Source of the DNA: Pseudanabaena sp. FACHB-2040
GTDB lineage: Bacteria; Cyanobacteriota; Cyanobacteriia; Phormidesmidales; Phormidesmidaceae
Direction of reading: 5' to 3'
DNA: 64,000 bases
Assembly (NCBI RefSeq): GCF_014696715.1
Contig: NZ_JACJQO010000022.1
Span: forward strand, 558,001-622,000
The position numbers and the translations under genes were made by a program. The notes beneath the pieces were generated by a model. That model was not told the origin of the DNA. It searched no databases and saw only the letters and a list, made by a program, of their open reading frames with translations. How positions within the stretch are numbered: position 1 is the first letter of the stretch; the number at the start of each line of letters is the position of its first letter. Below, piece by piece: positions 1 through 8,010 of the stretch.

Positions 1-829
1 GGTTAACCCGTCTAGCCAGACCTAGAACTTCCAGCACCCGAATAGCCCACCAAGTAACGTCAATCTGCCACCACTTCCAACCAGCAGGAGCCACATTGGG
101 GTAGGCGTGGTGATGGTTATGCCAACCTTCGCCATAGGTTACCAGGGCAGTCCAAAATAGATTGCGTGAACCGTCTTTATTATCAAAGGGGCGTGCGCCA
201 ACCATATGAGTAGCAGAGTTGATCAGCCAAGTGGAGTGCCACAGCAAAACTGCCCGCAAAAACAGACCGTAGATTACAAAAGACCAGCCGCCCATCGCAT
301 ATAGCACCAGCGCTAGGGGAATTTGCAGCTTCAAAAAATGCTTATCTAGCCAGGTATAGTAGGCATCTTTGGCCAGATCAGGAGCATGTTTACGGTAGTT
401 TTCGGGAATATAGAACTTCCTGCGAGGATACATAATCCACAGCATGTGGCTCCACCAAAAGCCTCGGCTGGCAGCATAGGGGTCTTTGTCTGGGTCTTCT
501 GTGTAGAGGTGGTGCTGCCGGTGGCCGCTCACCCAGAAGATAGGTCCGCCTTGGATAGCCAGTGCGCCTAGGGTAGCTAGCACATATTCCAACCACTTGG
601 GCACTTGCAGGCTGCGGTGGGTAAGCAAGCGATGGTAGCCCAAGCAAATGCCAATGCTGCCAAACAGCCAGTGGAGAACAATTGTTACCCCCAGGGCTTT
701 CCAAGAAAAGAACCACGGAGCCAACAGAGCAATCCCGTGGAAAGCCGTGAAAAAGGCAACGTTTACCCAGTTAAGAGTCAATTTCTCCTCAGGCGGTGCC
801 TGAGTCCGGTTCGTTAATGTAGAAGTCAT
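1..829 (-). CDS. desC: Acyl-lipid delta-9 desaturase, 3' part outside the window
   Basis: Introduces the first double bond at C9 of membrane-lipid acyl chains, in the membranes, using ferredoxin as electron donor in cyanobacteria. Reading the minus strand from the ATG at 827-829 gives an uninterrupted frame to the window edge (about 276 residues). It shows all three histidine boxes of the DesC family: HRLLTHRS near residue 66, HRQHH near 103 and HNHHH near 238, separated by hydrophobic stretches. The last C-terminal residues and the stop codon are beyond base 1. It is transcribed divergently from the TetR-like gene at 973, with about 140 bp between them holding a palindrome, so that regulator is a natural candidate for its control (inference). 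Desaturases of this family are commonly cold-induced. Confidence 0.95.
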   Translation of the reverse strand, partial: MTSTLTNRTQAPPEEKLTLNWVNVAFFTAFHGIALLAPWFFSWKALGVTIVLHWLFGSIGICLGYHRLLTHRSLQVPKWLEYVLATLGALAIQGGPIFWVSGHRQHHLYTEDPDKDPYAASRGFWWSHMLWIMYPRRKFYIPENYRKHAPDLAKDAYYTWLDKHFLKLQIPLALVLYAMGGWSFVIYGLFLRAVLLWHSTWLINSATHMVGARPFDNKDGSRNLFWTALVTYGEGWHNHHHAYPNVAPAGWKWWQIDVTWWAIRVLEVLGLARRVN

Positions 830-949
830 AGAATGTCCTTTTTGTTCAGCCTCACATCCAGAGTTGCTGCCTAATATTGGTCTTGAGCGTAGCCACAGAG
901 AGATGCAAGTGACACTTACACTACAACAGTAACACTGGTCCTGTTAAGC

Positions 950-966
950 TGCAAGTAGAACTTGCA
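950..966. promoter_or_regulatory. 7-bp perfect inverted repeat, candidate TetR operator
   Basis: The sequence is tgcaagt, three bases, then acttgca: a perfect dyad of 17 bp ending six bases before the regulator start at 973. A second copy of the half-site tgcaagt lies at 904-910, so the divergent desC/TetR spacer carries two related sites. TetR family proteins typically bind such dyads in their own promoter; assignment to this regulator is inference. Confidence 0.5.
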
Positions 967-972
967 CTAAAA

Positions 973-2223
973 ATGTCCAACAAACGAAAAACTGCCCGTC
1001 AACGCCTAGTTCAAACCGCGCTTCAGCTCTTTGCTCAGCAGGGTGTGACTACCACCACCACGCGCCAAATTGCAGATGTTGCCGGGGTCAATGAGGTTAC
1101 GCTGTTTCGGCATTTTGGAAGCAAGCACGGCTTGCTTTTAGCTGTGCTCGAAGAAGCTGAAGTTTTTGTTGAGATGGGCGATGACTTACGAGAGCAGTCC
1201 AGCCAAACCCGAGGGTTTATCCCAGCCCTGCAAGCTTATGCTGAGGGCCATCTAGGAGCCTTAGAGCAACTGCCGGGGTTTGTGCGATCGCTCATTGGCG
1301 AAGCAGGCCATTACCCAGCCGAAAATCGAGAGGCGATTGGTCGCGGGTTGGCTCAAATTCAGCAGTACACAGAGGACTATCTAACCTGCATTATTGACCG
1401 AGAGCAAATTCGGGCGCGGCTCTCACCCGCTCAACTAGCCAGCCTGATCAACGTTCTGCTCTTGGGATATGCCGTGCTGGAATTTACCACCGAATTCCAT
1501 CGGCTCTGGCCCAGCCAAGAAGCTTTTATCGCCGACATGATGGCGCTGTTTCGCCTCACCGAGGCAGTAGCAGAACCTGAAGATCTTGCTTCTAATGTCT
1601 CAATTCCGAATTTTGAAACAGCTGGGCAGAAAGAAATCCAGGATTTACCCGCCTCTTTGGTGCGAGCGATTTTGCAAAAGGCCCGCAGCCGAGGCCCTCA
1701 GGTCTATGCATTGGCCTACATCTTGTTTGGCGCAGGCATTAGCGCCACGGAAATCGCAAGTCTACGACGCGCCCACTCCATTGCCGATGAGCAGCAGCAC
1801 ATTTTGCAGGTCAGTGGTTCCGCTAGTCGGCAGGTGCCCTTAAATCAATGGATCATGGGGCATCGCTATGGATCACATAACAAGAATCCGCTGACCCAAT
1901 GGTTGAGAACACGTAAAGACAGCCAGACAGCCCTGTTTGTTGATGGAGCCGGCAATCCATTGTCGGTAGCCGAAATTCGCCAGCTCTGGCAAGAGATTAC
2001 CGCTGAGGTAGTGACCCCTGCAGGTCATCCCCCTACGATTGAGCAGGCTCAGCAGACCTGGCGTGTGGAAATGTTGATGCGGGGTTTGGCTTTAGAAGAT
2101 CTGAGCATCTTAAGTGGATGCAGCTCCGAGCGCCTGCAGCCTTATCTACGACGAGCAAGAGAAAAAACTGCGCTAGAGCAGGCCCTTCGTCTTGATCAGC
2201 GGCCAGGCAAGCTGGAAGCTTGA
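973..2223 (+). CDS. TetR-family regulator fused to a degenerate tyrosine-recombinase-like domain
   Basis: Residues 7-55 form a TetR helix-turn-helix (RQIADVAGVNEVTLFRHF) and residues up to about 195 are a helical region like a TetR ligand/dimerisation domain. TetR proteins usually end there at about 200 residues, but this one has 416. From about residue 227 the sequence follows the tyrosine recombinase catalytic core: a helix resembling the box-I region (FGAGISATEIASL, 252-264, where the catalytic Arg of G-L-R is replaced by Ser), a beta segment with QVPL, and a box-II-like segment at 355-395 in which the HxxR and GH residues are absent (SGCSSER) although a Tyr at 391 lies near the nucleophile position. 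It therefore looks like a DNA-binding or dimerisation module without recombinase chemistry. It is divergent from desC. No convincing Shine-Dalgarno is seen before the ATG. The TetR part is sure; the second domain is inference from pattern. Confidence 0.8.
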   Translation: MSNKRKTARQRLVQTALQLFAQQGVTTTTTRQIADVAGVNEVTLFRHFGSKHGLLLAVLEEAEVFVEMGDDLREQSSQTRGFIPALQAYAEGHLGALEQLPGFVRSLIGEAGHYPAENREAIGRGLAQIQQYTEDYLTCIIDREQIRARLSPAQLASLINVLLLGYAVLEFTTEFHRLWPSQEAFIADMMALFRLTEAVAEPEDLASNVSIPNFETAGQKEIQDLPASLVRAILQKARSRGPQVYALAYILFGAGISATEIASLRRAHSIADEQQHILQVSGSASRQVPLNQWIMGHRYGSHNKNPLTQWLRTRKDSQTALFVDGAGNPLSVAEIRQLWQEITAEVVTPAGHPPTIEQAQQTWRVEMLMRGLALEDLSILSGCSSERLQPYLRRAREKTALEQALRLDQRPGKLEA

Positions 2224-2318
2224 GCTGAGCTGACTTTTGTTATATCTGCCTGCATTCAGCTTTTGGATCCAAGTCGGCGCAGAGTTAGTTGGCCAGTGAG
2301 GCAGCAGCATCTTATATA

Positions 2319-2332
2319 GTTCTAATTAGAAC
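2319..2332. promoter_or_regulatory. 14-bp perfect palindrome upstream of the dioxygenase gene
   Basis: gttctaa directly joined to ttagaac, in an AT-rich stretch about 195 bp before the start codon at 2527. The shape suits a dimeric repressor or activator. No regulator can be assigned from the window. The rest of the 2224-2526 spacer shows nothing else I recognise. Confidence 0.35.
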
Positions 2333-2526
2333 AAAATTTGTTAAAGTAGGACCAAGTTCAGAAGTAACCGAAAGCTGCCCTGAAAAGGGAGAAAAAAGAA
2401 ATGCTGCAACTCGCTTTTTAAGAGAGTAGCTCTATCTTTAGCGCAACTAATTGTTCTACCTAGAAACAATTGCACCCCTTCCCACAATGGCGGCAGCTTC
2501 AAATCAAGTACTAGAAAGGAGCTATT

Positions 2527-3333
2527 ATGAGCCGTTTACCGGCTTTGTTTATTTCTCACGGTGCGCCAGACTTGCCGATTCGAACAGGAGCGGTGCAGGC
2601 GTTCCTGCAGCAATTGCCGCAGGAGACACCTCGGCCTCAAGCCATCCTAGTCGTATCAGCCCACTGGAACAGCCCCCACCCGCTAGTAAGTACGGCGGCT
2701 AATCCAGCGACGATTTATGATTTCTCTGGCTTTCCTGAGTCGCTTCACCAAATCACCTATCCGGCTCTTGGTGCCCCTGACCTAGCCGAGCGGGTGATTG
2801 AGCTGCTAACAGCCGCAGGGCTACAAGCCGAGGCCGATCCCAGCCGGGGACTCGATCACGGAGCCTGGACACCGCTGATGCTAGCCTATCCTAAAGCTGA
2901 AATTCCGGTGACTCAGCTCTCCATTCAATACCGCTCAGGGCCAGAGCATCACTGGAAAGTAGGGCGAGCCCTAGAGCCGCTGCGGCATGAGGGTGTGCTG
3001 ATTTTGGCCAGTGGTGCGGCAACCCACAATCTGCGCGCCCTTCGAGCGGCTTACGACGCGCCACCGCCGGAGTGGGTGACATCGTTTGACCAATGGCTGA
3101 GAGATGCGATAGTCGAAGATTCGCCTCAAGGAGCCATCGCAAACCATGACCTCCCCGCCCTATTCAACTACCGCCAGTTTGCCCCCCACGCTGTAGACAA
3201 CCACCCCACAGAAGAACACTTGCTGCCGCTGTTTGTTGCTTTGGGAGCCGCAGGCGAACAGGGCCAAGGACGCCAGATTCACAGCAGCTACACCTACGGA
3301 GTTTTTAGCATGGCGGCCTACGCATTTGATTAG
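2527..3333 (+). CDS. YgiD/DODA-type extradiol ring-cleavage dioxygenase family protein
   Basis: Member of the LigB-superfamily group that includes E. coli YgiD and plant 4,5-DOPA dioxygenase, metal-dependent cytosolic enzymes that open catechol rings. At 268 residues it has the usual length. Visible family marks are LFISHGAPDLP with H11, VSAHWNSP with H46, GLDHGAWTPL with H111, ASGAATHNLR with H167 and EEHLLPLFVALGA with H231; H11, H46 and H231 fit the metal ligands. A strong ribosome-binding site (gaaaggagc) stands before the ATG. The gene is followed at 35 bp by a decayed glutathionyl-hydroquinone reductase gene, which suggests that the pair once served in quinone or aromatic detoxification (inference). 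The true substrate cannot be read from sequence. Confidence 0.88.
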   Translation: MSRLPALFISHGAPDLPIRTGAVQAFLQQLPQETPRPQAILVVSAHWNSPHPLVSTAANPATIYDFSGFPESLHQITYPALGAPDLAERVIELLTAAGLQAEADPSRGLDHGAWTPLMLAYPKAEIPVTQLSIQYRSGPEHHWKVGRALEPLRHEGVLILASGAATHNLRALRAAYDAPPPEWVTSFDQWLRDAIVEDSPQGAIANHDLPALFNYRQFAPHAVDNHPTEEHLLPLFVALGAAGEQGQGRQIHSSYTYGVFSMAAYAFD

Positions 3334-3367
3334 CTTGATTTAATAGTTTGACTAAAAGGAGGCAGCA

Positions 3368-3800
3368 ATGGCACTCGGTCAATTGGTCGACAGCAAATAG
3401 ACAGCTGACTGGACGGAACGCAATAAACAGGGACAGTTTCAGCGGATCCCAACCTAGTTTCATCAGCGGGCAACAGCAGATGGATCGACCAAACCCTCGA
3501 TGCTATCTACCAACCCATCAAAAACGGTGTTTACCACTGTGGCTTTGCCGCCTCTCAGGCAGCTTATGAAGGGGCCGTAGCAGAGCTTTTTAGGCGCTCG
3601 ATCACTGGGAGGTCGTTCTCAAGCAGTACCCCTATTTATCTCTGTGATGAGCAGCTTACTCTAGCCGATTGGTGCCTGTTCACAACGCTTTTTCTATTTG
3701 ATCTGGCCTGCTACAACCTGTCTAGGTGCAATCATCAAGCGGCTGGTAGATTACCCCAATCTTTGAAATTACTGCCGAGAGCTCTAGGCGTCAAAGAATG
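3368..3800 (+). pseudogene. Remnant of a glutathionyl-hydroquinone reductase (YqjG/ECM4 family)
   Basis: An ATG preceded by aaaggaggc starts MALGQLVDSK, then a stop, then TADWTERNKQGQFQRIPT, stop, FHQRATADG: this is the conserved N-terminus of YqjG/ECM4 glutathione transferases with two nonsense codons. The sequence then jumps, in another frame, to the C-terminal helical domain (WIDQTLDAIYQPIKNGVYHC, FAASQAAYEGAVAELF, LCDEQLTLADWCLFTTLF) and, after a further frameshift, KRLVDYPNL. The whole thioredoxin-fold part with the catalytic CPWAHR region is missing. At least two stops, one large deletion and two frame changes make it non-functional. The intact ribosome-binding site indicates that it was once co-transcribed with the dioxygenase upstream. 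Homology limits are approximate. Confidence 0.8.
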
Positions 3801-4277
3801 GTTTTGCAGAATGCCAACGCTTTTTGGCTGAGCAGTTGCCTCGATTGCCATAGAGATAACTTAGCTAAATTCAGCTAGGAATACGAAGGGCGCATTATAC
3901 ACCTAAGTTTTTCAACTTAATCTTGCAGCAACTTGTAGTTTAAGGGGAGTTCATACTAGGGCCCCTAATTAAAAAATCTTTTTGTAAGGAATACTGGGTA
4001 CGGAACAGCTGACTTTGAATTCTGTTAATTTTGTAACAATCAGACTCTAGGGGGACTTCAGTAGCAAGCCATAACATCATTGACAGGCTTACAGTCAAGC
4101 GGCTTACGGCCTATCGTTAACGAACAGACAATGCTGGGCATGTTAGGCACATCTACTGAATGAGTAGTCTGCTCTCGCATCAATAGGTTTAGGGTACTGT
4201 CTGCGTCTTTTCTAACATTCAGGGGAAAAATAATATGAGGTTCCTGTCCTTCCTTAACAGTGAAGGGAGTGCTTCGC
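3801..4277. other. Non-coding spacer, AT-rich
   Basis: About 480 bp between the reductase remnant and the ATP-grasp gene. It has several stops in all frames and a clearly lower GC content than the flanking dioxygenase. I see no RNA gene, terminator hairpin or coding remnant. It presumably carries the promoter of the ATP-grasp/decarboxylase pair. Confidence 0.4.
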
Positions 4278-5600
4278 GTGCGTAGTTTTAACGAAGCACT
4301 GGTAGAGAGCAAGTCGGGCTTCAGGCATCTACCGCCACCAAAAGGTTTTCTGCTTACAATGGGGAACTACATAGGCACTCTAGCCGCTGCCCGTGACTTA
4401 GGAAGTCACGGTATCCCTGTTGTATTAGCAGATAGTCAGAGGTACTCTTTGACTTCTACGTCTCGCTACATTTCTCGATTTGAAAAAGCGCCCAGTCTCG
4501 AAAATTTTGAAGCATTTTTTCAATGGCTAATGAATTTTGGCCAAGAAAATTCAGGATATGTTCTTTATCCCACATCAGACGATATATGCTGGCTCATAGC
4601 TAGCAGACAGAGCGAGTTAAGAAAATTCTTTTACCTCTTTCAACCTTCAGAAGAAAGCACCTACGAGCTCTTAAATAAAGAAAAGCTATTTTATCGTTGC
4701 CAATCGCTGGGTATCGACTGTCCTGAAACATGGGTTCCGATCAATCCCGAGATGCAGCGAGAATTAGCTCGCACTGTTAGCTATCCAGTTTTAGTTAAGC
4801 CTAAAACCCAAGCTGGCATGGTTCTGAGCGTGAAGGGAGTGCTCTGTCGCTCTCCGGGAGAACTTTTAGAAGCTTTTGCCATGTTTAAAAGGCGCTTCTT
4901 CTATAAGCCAGAGATGTTGAGCTACGACTCCGCATTGACTAACGTCATGGTTCAGAGCTTCTATCCCGAAGCATCAGAGCACATCTATTCTTTAGCGGGC
5001 TTCTTTGATTCCGCCAGCGATACTTACATCCTCAGAGCATCCGAAAAAGTACTCCAGCAGCCCGTAAAGATTGGGTTAGGACTGTGCTTTGAAAGCCGAG
5101 AAGTTTATGAAAAGCCTGCTAGGCAACTTCGTACTCTGCTAGAGGAGGTTGGCTACAAGGGGGCTTTTGAGGTGGAGTTTATTCACCTTGAGGATGAAGA
5201 CCGTTTCCTGCTAATTGACTTCAATCCTCGCTTTTATGGGCAAATGGGCTTTGAAACTGCCCGCGGCTTGCCCTTAGCAAGGCTCTGCTACTTTGCAGCA
5301 ACTGGAGAGCAGCAGCAGGTTGATCAAATTTGTAAAGCGGCATCTAACTGGAATCACACCATCCTTTGGAAGCACCGTATTTTATGGATGCTGATTTTCT
5401 TTGTAACGACAAAATGGCTAGGGGGAAATATGACCCGAAGCCGGAGAGACTTCTGGATCCGCTGGGCTCGTACTGGAAACTGCTACGACCCTATTTATGC
5501 TGCAGATGATCCGAAGCCTGCTCGATCTCATGTTTGGGAACGTCTAGTCGATATCGTTCGGTATCCTCGCTCCTCGTTTTATAAGTACTTCTGCTCTTAG
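4278..5600 (+). CDS. ATP-grasp ligase (carboxylate-amine ligase type)
   Basis: Proteins of this fold activate a carboxylate with ATP as an acyl-phosphate and join it to an amine. Visible marks are an N-terminal Rossmann-like pre-ATP-grasp segment (FLLTMGNYIGTLAAARDLGS), an ATP-binding Lys region (YPVLVKPKTQAGMVLSVKG) and the metal-binding C-terminal strand pair (GAFEVEFI then FLLIDFNPRFYGQMGFE) with the expected Glu and Asn. The layout resembles the predicted ATP-grasp group containing D-aspartate ligases (COG3919-like). The last 80 residues include a hydrophobic stretch (RILWMLIFFVTT), which could touch the membrane. I chose the GTG at 4278 because aaggga lies nine bases upstream; a GTG at 4260 would add six residues. 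The decarboxylase gene begins six bases after the stop, so the two work together. Codon use is more AT-rich than in neighbouring genes. Substrate unknown. Confidence 0.8.
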   Translation: MRSFNEALVESKSGFRHLPPPKGFLLTMGNYIGTLAAARDLGSHGIPVVLADSQRYSLTSTSRYISRFEKAPSLENFEAFFQWLMNFGQENSGYVLYPTSDDICWLIASRQSELRKFFYLFQPSEESTYELLNKEKLFYRCQSLGIDCPETWVPINPEMQRELARTVSYPVLVKPKTQAGMVLSVKGVLCRSPGELLEAFAMFKRRFFYKPEMLSYDSALTNVMVQSFYPEASEHIYSLAGFFDSASDTYILRASEKVLQQPVKIGLGLCFESREVYEKPARQLRTLLEEVGYKGAFEVEFIHLEDEDRFLLIDFNPRFYGQMGFETARGLPLARLCYFAATGEQQQVDQICKAASNWNHTILWKHRILWMLIFFVTTKWLGGNMTRSRRDFWIRWARTGNCYDPIYAADDPKPARSHVWERLVDIVRYPRSSFYKYFCS

Positions 5601-5606
5601 TATTCC

Positions 5607-7052
5607 ATGCTAAAATTCACCGCTCATAAACGCTTAAAGTCGGAGCTGAAGACTTTCATTAAAGCCGCAGGTCAGCAGTGGCTATCGACAGCAGCAGCTC
5701 AAAATCCTAGGCTTTCCCCAGAACTCTGGCAGCTTGAATACGTTGGTAATGAACTAGCATTTCGAGGCCGAGCCCTATCATCTCTCTTGTCTAAATGGGG
5801 GACACCGCTGCATATTGTCGATGAAGCAAAGCTGATTTCTAACCTAGAAAGCTTTCAAAAAGTCGCCGATGGTTTTGAGGATGGGTTAGAGGTCTTCTAT
5901 TCCTACAAAACTAACCCTTTGCCCTGGGTATTTGAGGTGCTGCATCAGCAGGGCGCAGGGGCAGAGGTGATTTCGGAATACGAGCTGTGGTTAGCCCTAA
6001 AGCTGGGTGTTCCAGCCGACAAGATTATCTATAACGGCCCTGCCAAATCTCAAGCTTCTTTAGAAGCAGCGATTGATAAAAATATCCTCAGCATCAATAT
6101 CAACAACGCTGAGGAACTAGACCGAATCTCTGCACTAGCTGCCGCACTGGGCAAAACGGCTCGGGTTGGCATTCGGGTGACCTCGGCAGCAGGTTGGACA
6201 GGTCAATTTGGTCTGCCGGTAGAAACTGGCGCGGCTTTAGAAGTTTTCCGGCAGGCGTTGGCACAGCCTGAGTTAAGCGTGACGACTCTTCATTGCCATA
6301 GAGGCAATTTGATCTATGACGAAGACACGCTACAAAGTCATCTGCATTTTCTACTGAAGTTTGTTGACGAACTCAAGGAAAAGCTGAACTGGATCCCTGC
6401 TGTATTAGATGTAGGTGGAAGCTTAGCTACGCCCACCGTTCGCTATCTAAGCAAAAAGGAAATTAAGCTGGCGACAACGTTTTTGGTGCCACCATCACCA
6501 CCGGAGCCACAGTCTGTACTGACGCCTCAAGCGTATGCTGAAACTGTGGTTCGAGTGGTGCGATCGCACTTCCAGCAGCAGGGCTATCCACAACCTCGAA
6601 TTGTGTCAGAACCGGGACGATCGCTGACCGGCAACAGCCAGTTTATGCTGACAACGGTTCAAAATTTGAAGCACGATGCGAGTTTCGACTTTGCTGTTTT
6701 GGATGCTGGAATTAACCTAGCAAGCTGTGTTGCCTCTGAATATCACGAGGTTTTTCCCCTCCAGTTAAAGTCTGCGCCGATGCGCTGTCACCGGCTCGTG
6801 GGGCCGATTTGCCATATGGGCGATACGCTCTATATGGCCAGCTATTTGCCTCAATTGGAACGACAAGATGCGCTAGCCATTATGGATTCGGGCGCTTACT
6901 TCATTGCCGATGCAACCTCCTTTGCTTTTTCACAGCCTGCCGTTGTGGCCATCACAACCTCTGGGCAGGAAGTTCTGATCCGCAAAGCAGAGAGCTTCGA
7001 TCACCTGGTCAGCCTAGATCACTTTGCAGCTAAAGAAGGACAGCCTTCTTGA
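5607..7052 (+). CDS. PLP-dependent decarboxylase, alanine-racemase-fold (Orn/DAP/Arg decarboxylase family)
   Basis: Fold-type III PLP enzyme of 481 residues, cytosolic, which decarboxylates a basic or D-configured amino acid. It shows the PLP-lysine motif YSYKTNPLPW (Lys101), the GPAKSQ segment, LHCHRGNL with the ring-stacking His, the glycine loop DVGGSLA, the phosphate-binding EPGRSL and a C-terminal GPICHMGDTLY plus DSGAYF carrying the second-subunit active-site residues. It resembles the meso-diaminopimelate decarboxylase relatives found in siderophore and antibiotic clusters, not the housekeeping lysA (inference). An N-terminal extension of about 45 residues precedes the barrel. It is translated directly after the ATP-grasp ligase, suggesting a pathway of amino acid ligation plus decarboxylation. 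It converges on the ABC transporter genes. Confidence 0.85.
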   Translation: MLKFTAHKRLKSELKTFIKAAGQQWLSTAAAQNPRLSPELWQLEYVGNELAFRGRALSSLLSKWGTPLHIVDEAKLISNLESFQKVADGFEDGLEVFYSYKTNPLPWVFEVLHQQGAGAEVISEYELWLALKLGVPADKIIYNGPAKSQASLEAAIDKNILSININNAEELDRISALAAALGKTARVGIRVTSAAGWTGQFGLPVETGAALEVFRQALAQPELSVTTLHCHRGNLIYDEDTLQSHLHFLLKFVDELKEKLNWIPAVLDVGGSLATPTVRYLSKKEIKLATTFLVPPSPPEPQSVLTPQAYAETVVRVVRSHFQQQGYPQPRIVSEPGRSLTGNSQFMLTTVQNLKHDASFDFAVLDAGINLASCVASEYHEVFPLQLKSAPMRCHRLVGPICHMGDTLYMASYLPQLERQDALAIMDSGAYFIADATSFAFSQPAVVAITTSGQEVLIRKAESFDHLVSLDHFAAKEGQPS

Positions 7053-7158
7053 TGAGAGTTACTGGGACTAGATAGGGCAGCCCTAGAACGCAGACGCTAT
7101 GTGCTTGGGGTGTACCTCAGATCCTTTGGGCCAAATCAGCTAGCTCAGATAAATCAGG

Positions 7159-8001
7159 CTAGTCATCTCGATCAAAGCGGTGATAGAGAAAATCTAGTGC
7201 CTGAGCATGAATTTCCTGATAGCGAGGATCGTGGCGAATGTCCTCCCGGTTACGGGGGTGGGGAAACGGTACCGTGAGAATTTCACCGATGGTAGCCTCG
7301 GGGCCGTTGGTCATGAGGATGATGCGATCGCTCATGTAAATTGCTTCGTCAATGTCGTGGGTAATCATCATTACCGCCTGCCGGTGATTTTCCCAAATGT
7401 GGAGCACCTGCTGCTGGAGTTTGCCCCGTGTCAGCGCATCAAGGGCTCCAAAGGGTTCATCCATCAGCAGTACCTTGGGCCGCACCGCTAAAGCTCGGGC
7501 AATCCCCACTCGTTGCTTCATCCCACCTGAGAGCTGGTCAGGATATTTTTCAGCAGCGGCCATGAGGTTTACCATCGTCAAGTGCTCGTCCACCAGATTG
7601 GACTTTTCAGCAGGTCGTAGGTTTTCAAACACTTCGTCTACCGCTAGCCGAATGTTTTGGCGCACGGTCAGCCAAGGCAGCAGGCAGTATTGCTGAAACA
7701 CCACCATGCGATCAGAGCCGGGCTTACGAATGGGTTTGCCCTCCATGCGGATCGTACCCGCACTGGCCTTCTCCAGTCCGGCAACCAGCCGCAACAGCGT
7801 CGATTTGCCACAGCCAGAGTGACCTACGACAGAGATGTACTCGTCTTGTCCTATCGTCAGATTTATGTTGTCTAGCACTACCGTGTGCCCCCCCTGAGGC
7901 TTGGGGTAGGCTTTGACCAAGTTTTCAATCTCCAGAAAAGCAGTGGAGCCCATGTTGGGGATGTGGGAGTTAGTTGCGGTATTGGGAGCAAGGTTAAACA
8001 C
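7159..8001 (-). CDS. ABC transporter ATPase, NrtD/CynD-like
   Basis: Cytoplasmic ATPase that drives the importer encoded by the two genes upstream. It shows Walker A GHSGCGKST, Q-loop VVFQQYCLLPW, signature LSGGMKQR, Walker B VLLMDEPFGALD and the H-loop THDIDEA, the normal order, in 280 residues. The close match in style is to the nitrate/cyanate/bicarbonate/taurine ATPase group (NrtD, CynD, CmpD, SsuB). The gene begins nine bases after the binding-protein gene ends, so they are co-transcribed. There is no separate NrtC-like ATPase with a fused binding domain, so this importer is of the three-component type. Confidence 0.9.
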   Translation of the reverse strand: MFNLAPNTATNSHIPNMGSTAFLEIENLVKAYPKPQGGHTVVLDNINLTIGQDEYISVVGHSGCGKSTLLRLVAGLEKASAGTIRMEGKPIRKPGSDRMVVFQQYCLLPWLTVRQNIRLAVDEVFENLRPAEKSNLVDEHLTMVNLMAAAEKYPDQLSGGMKQRVGIARALAVRPKVLLMDEPFGALDALTRGKLQQQVLHIWENHRQAVMMITHDIDEAIYMSDRIILMTNGPEATIGEILTVPFPHPRNREDIRHDPRYQEIHAQALDFLYHRFDRDD

Positions 8002-8010
8002 GAGTTCCTC

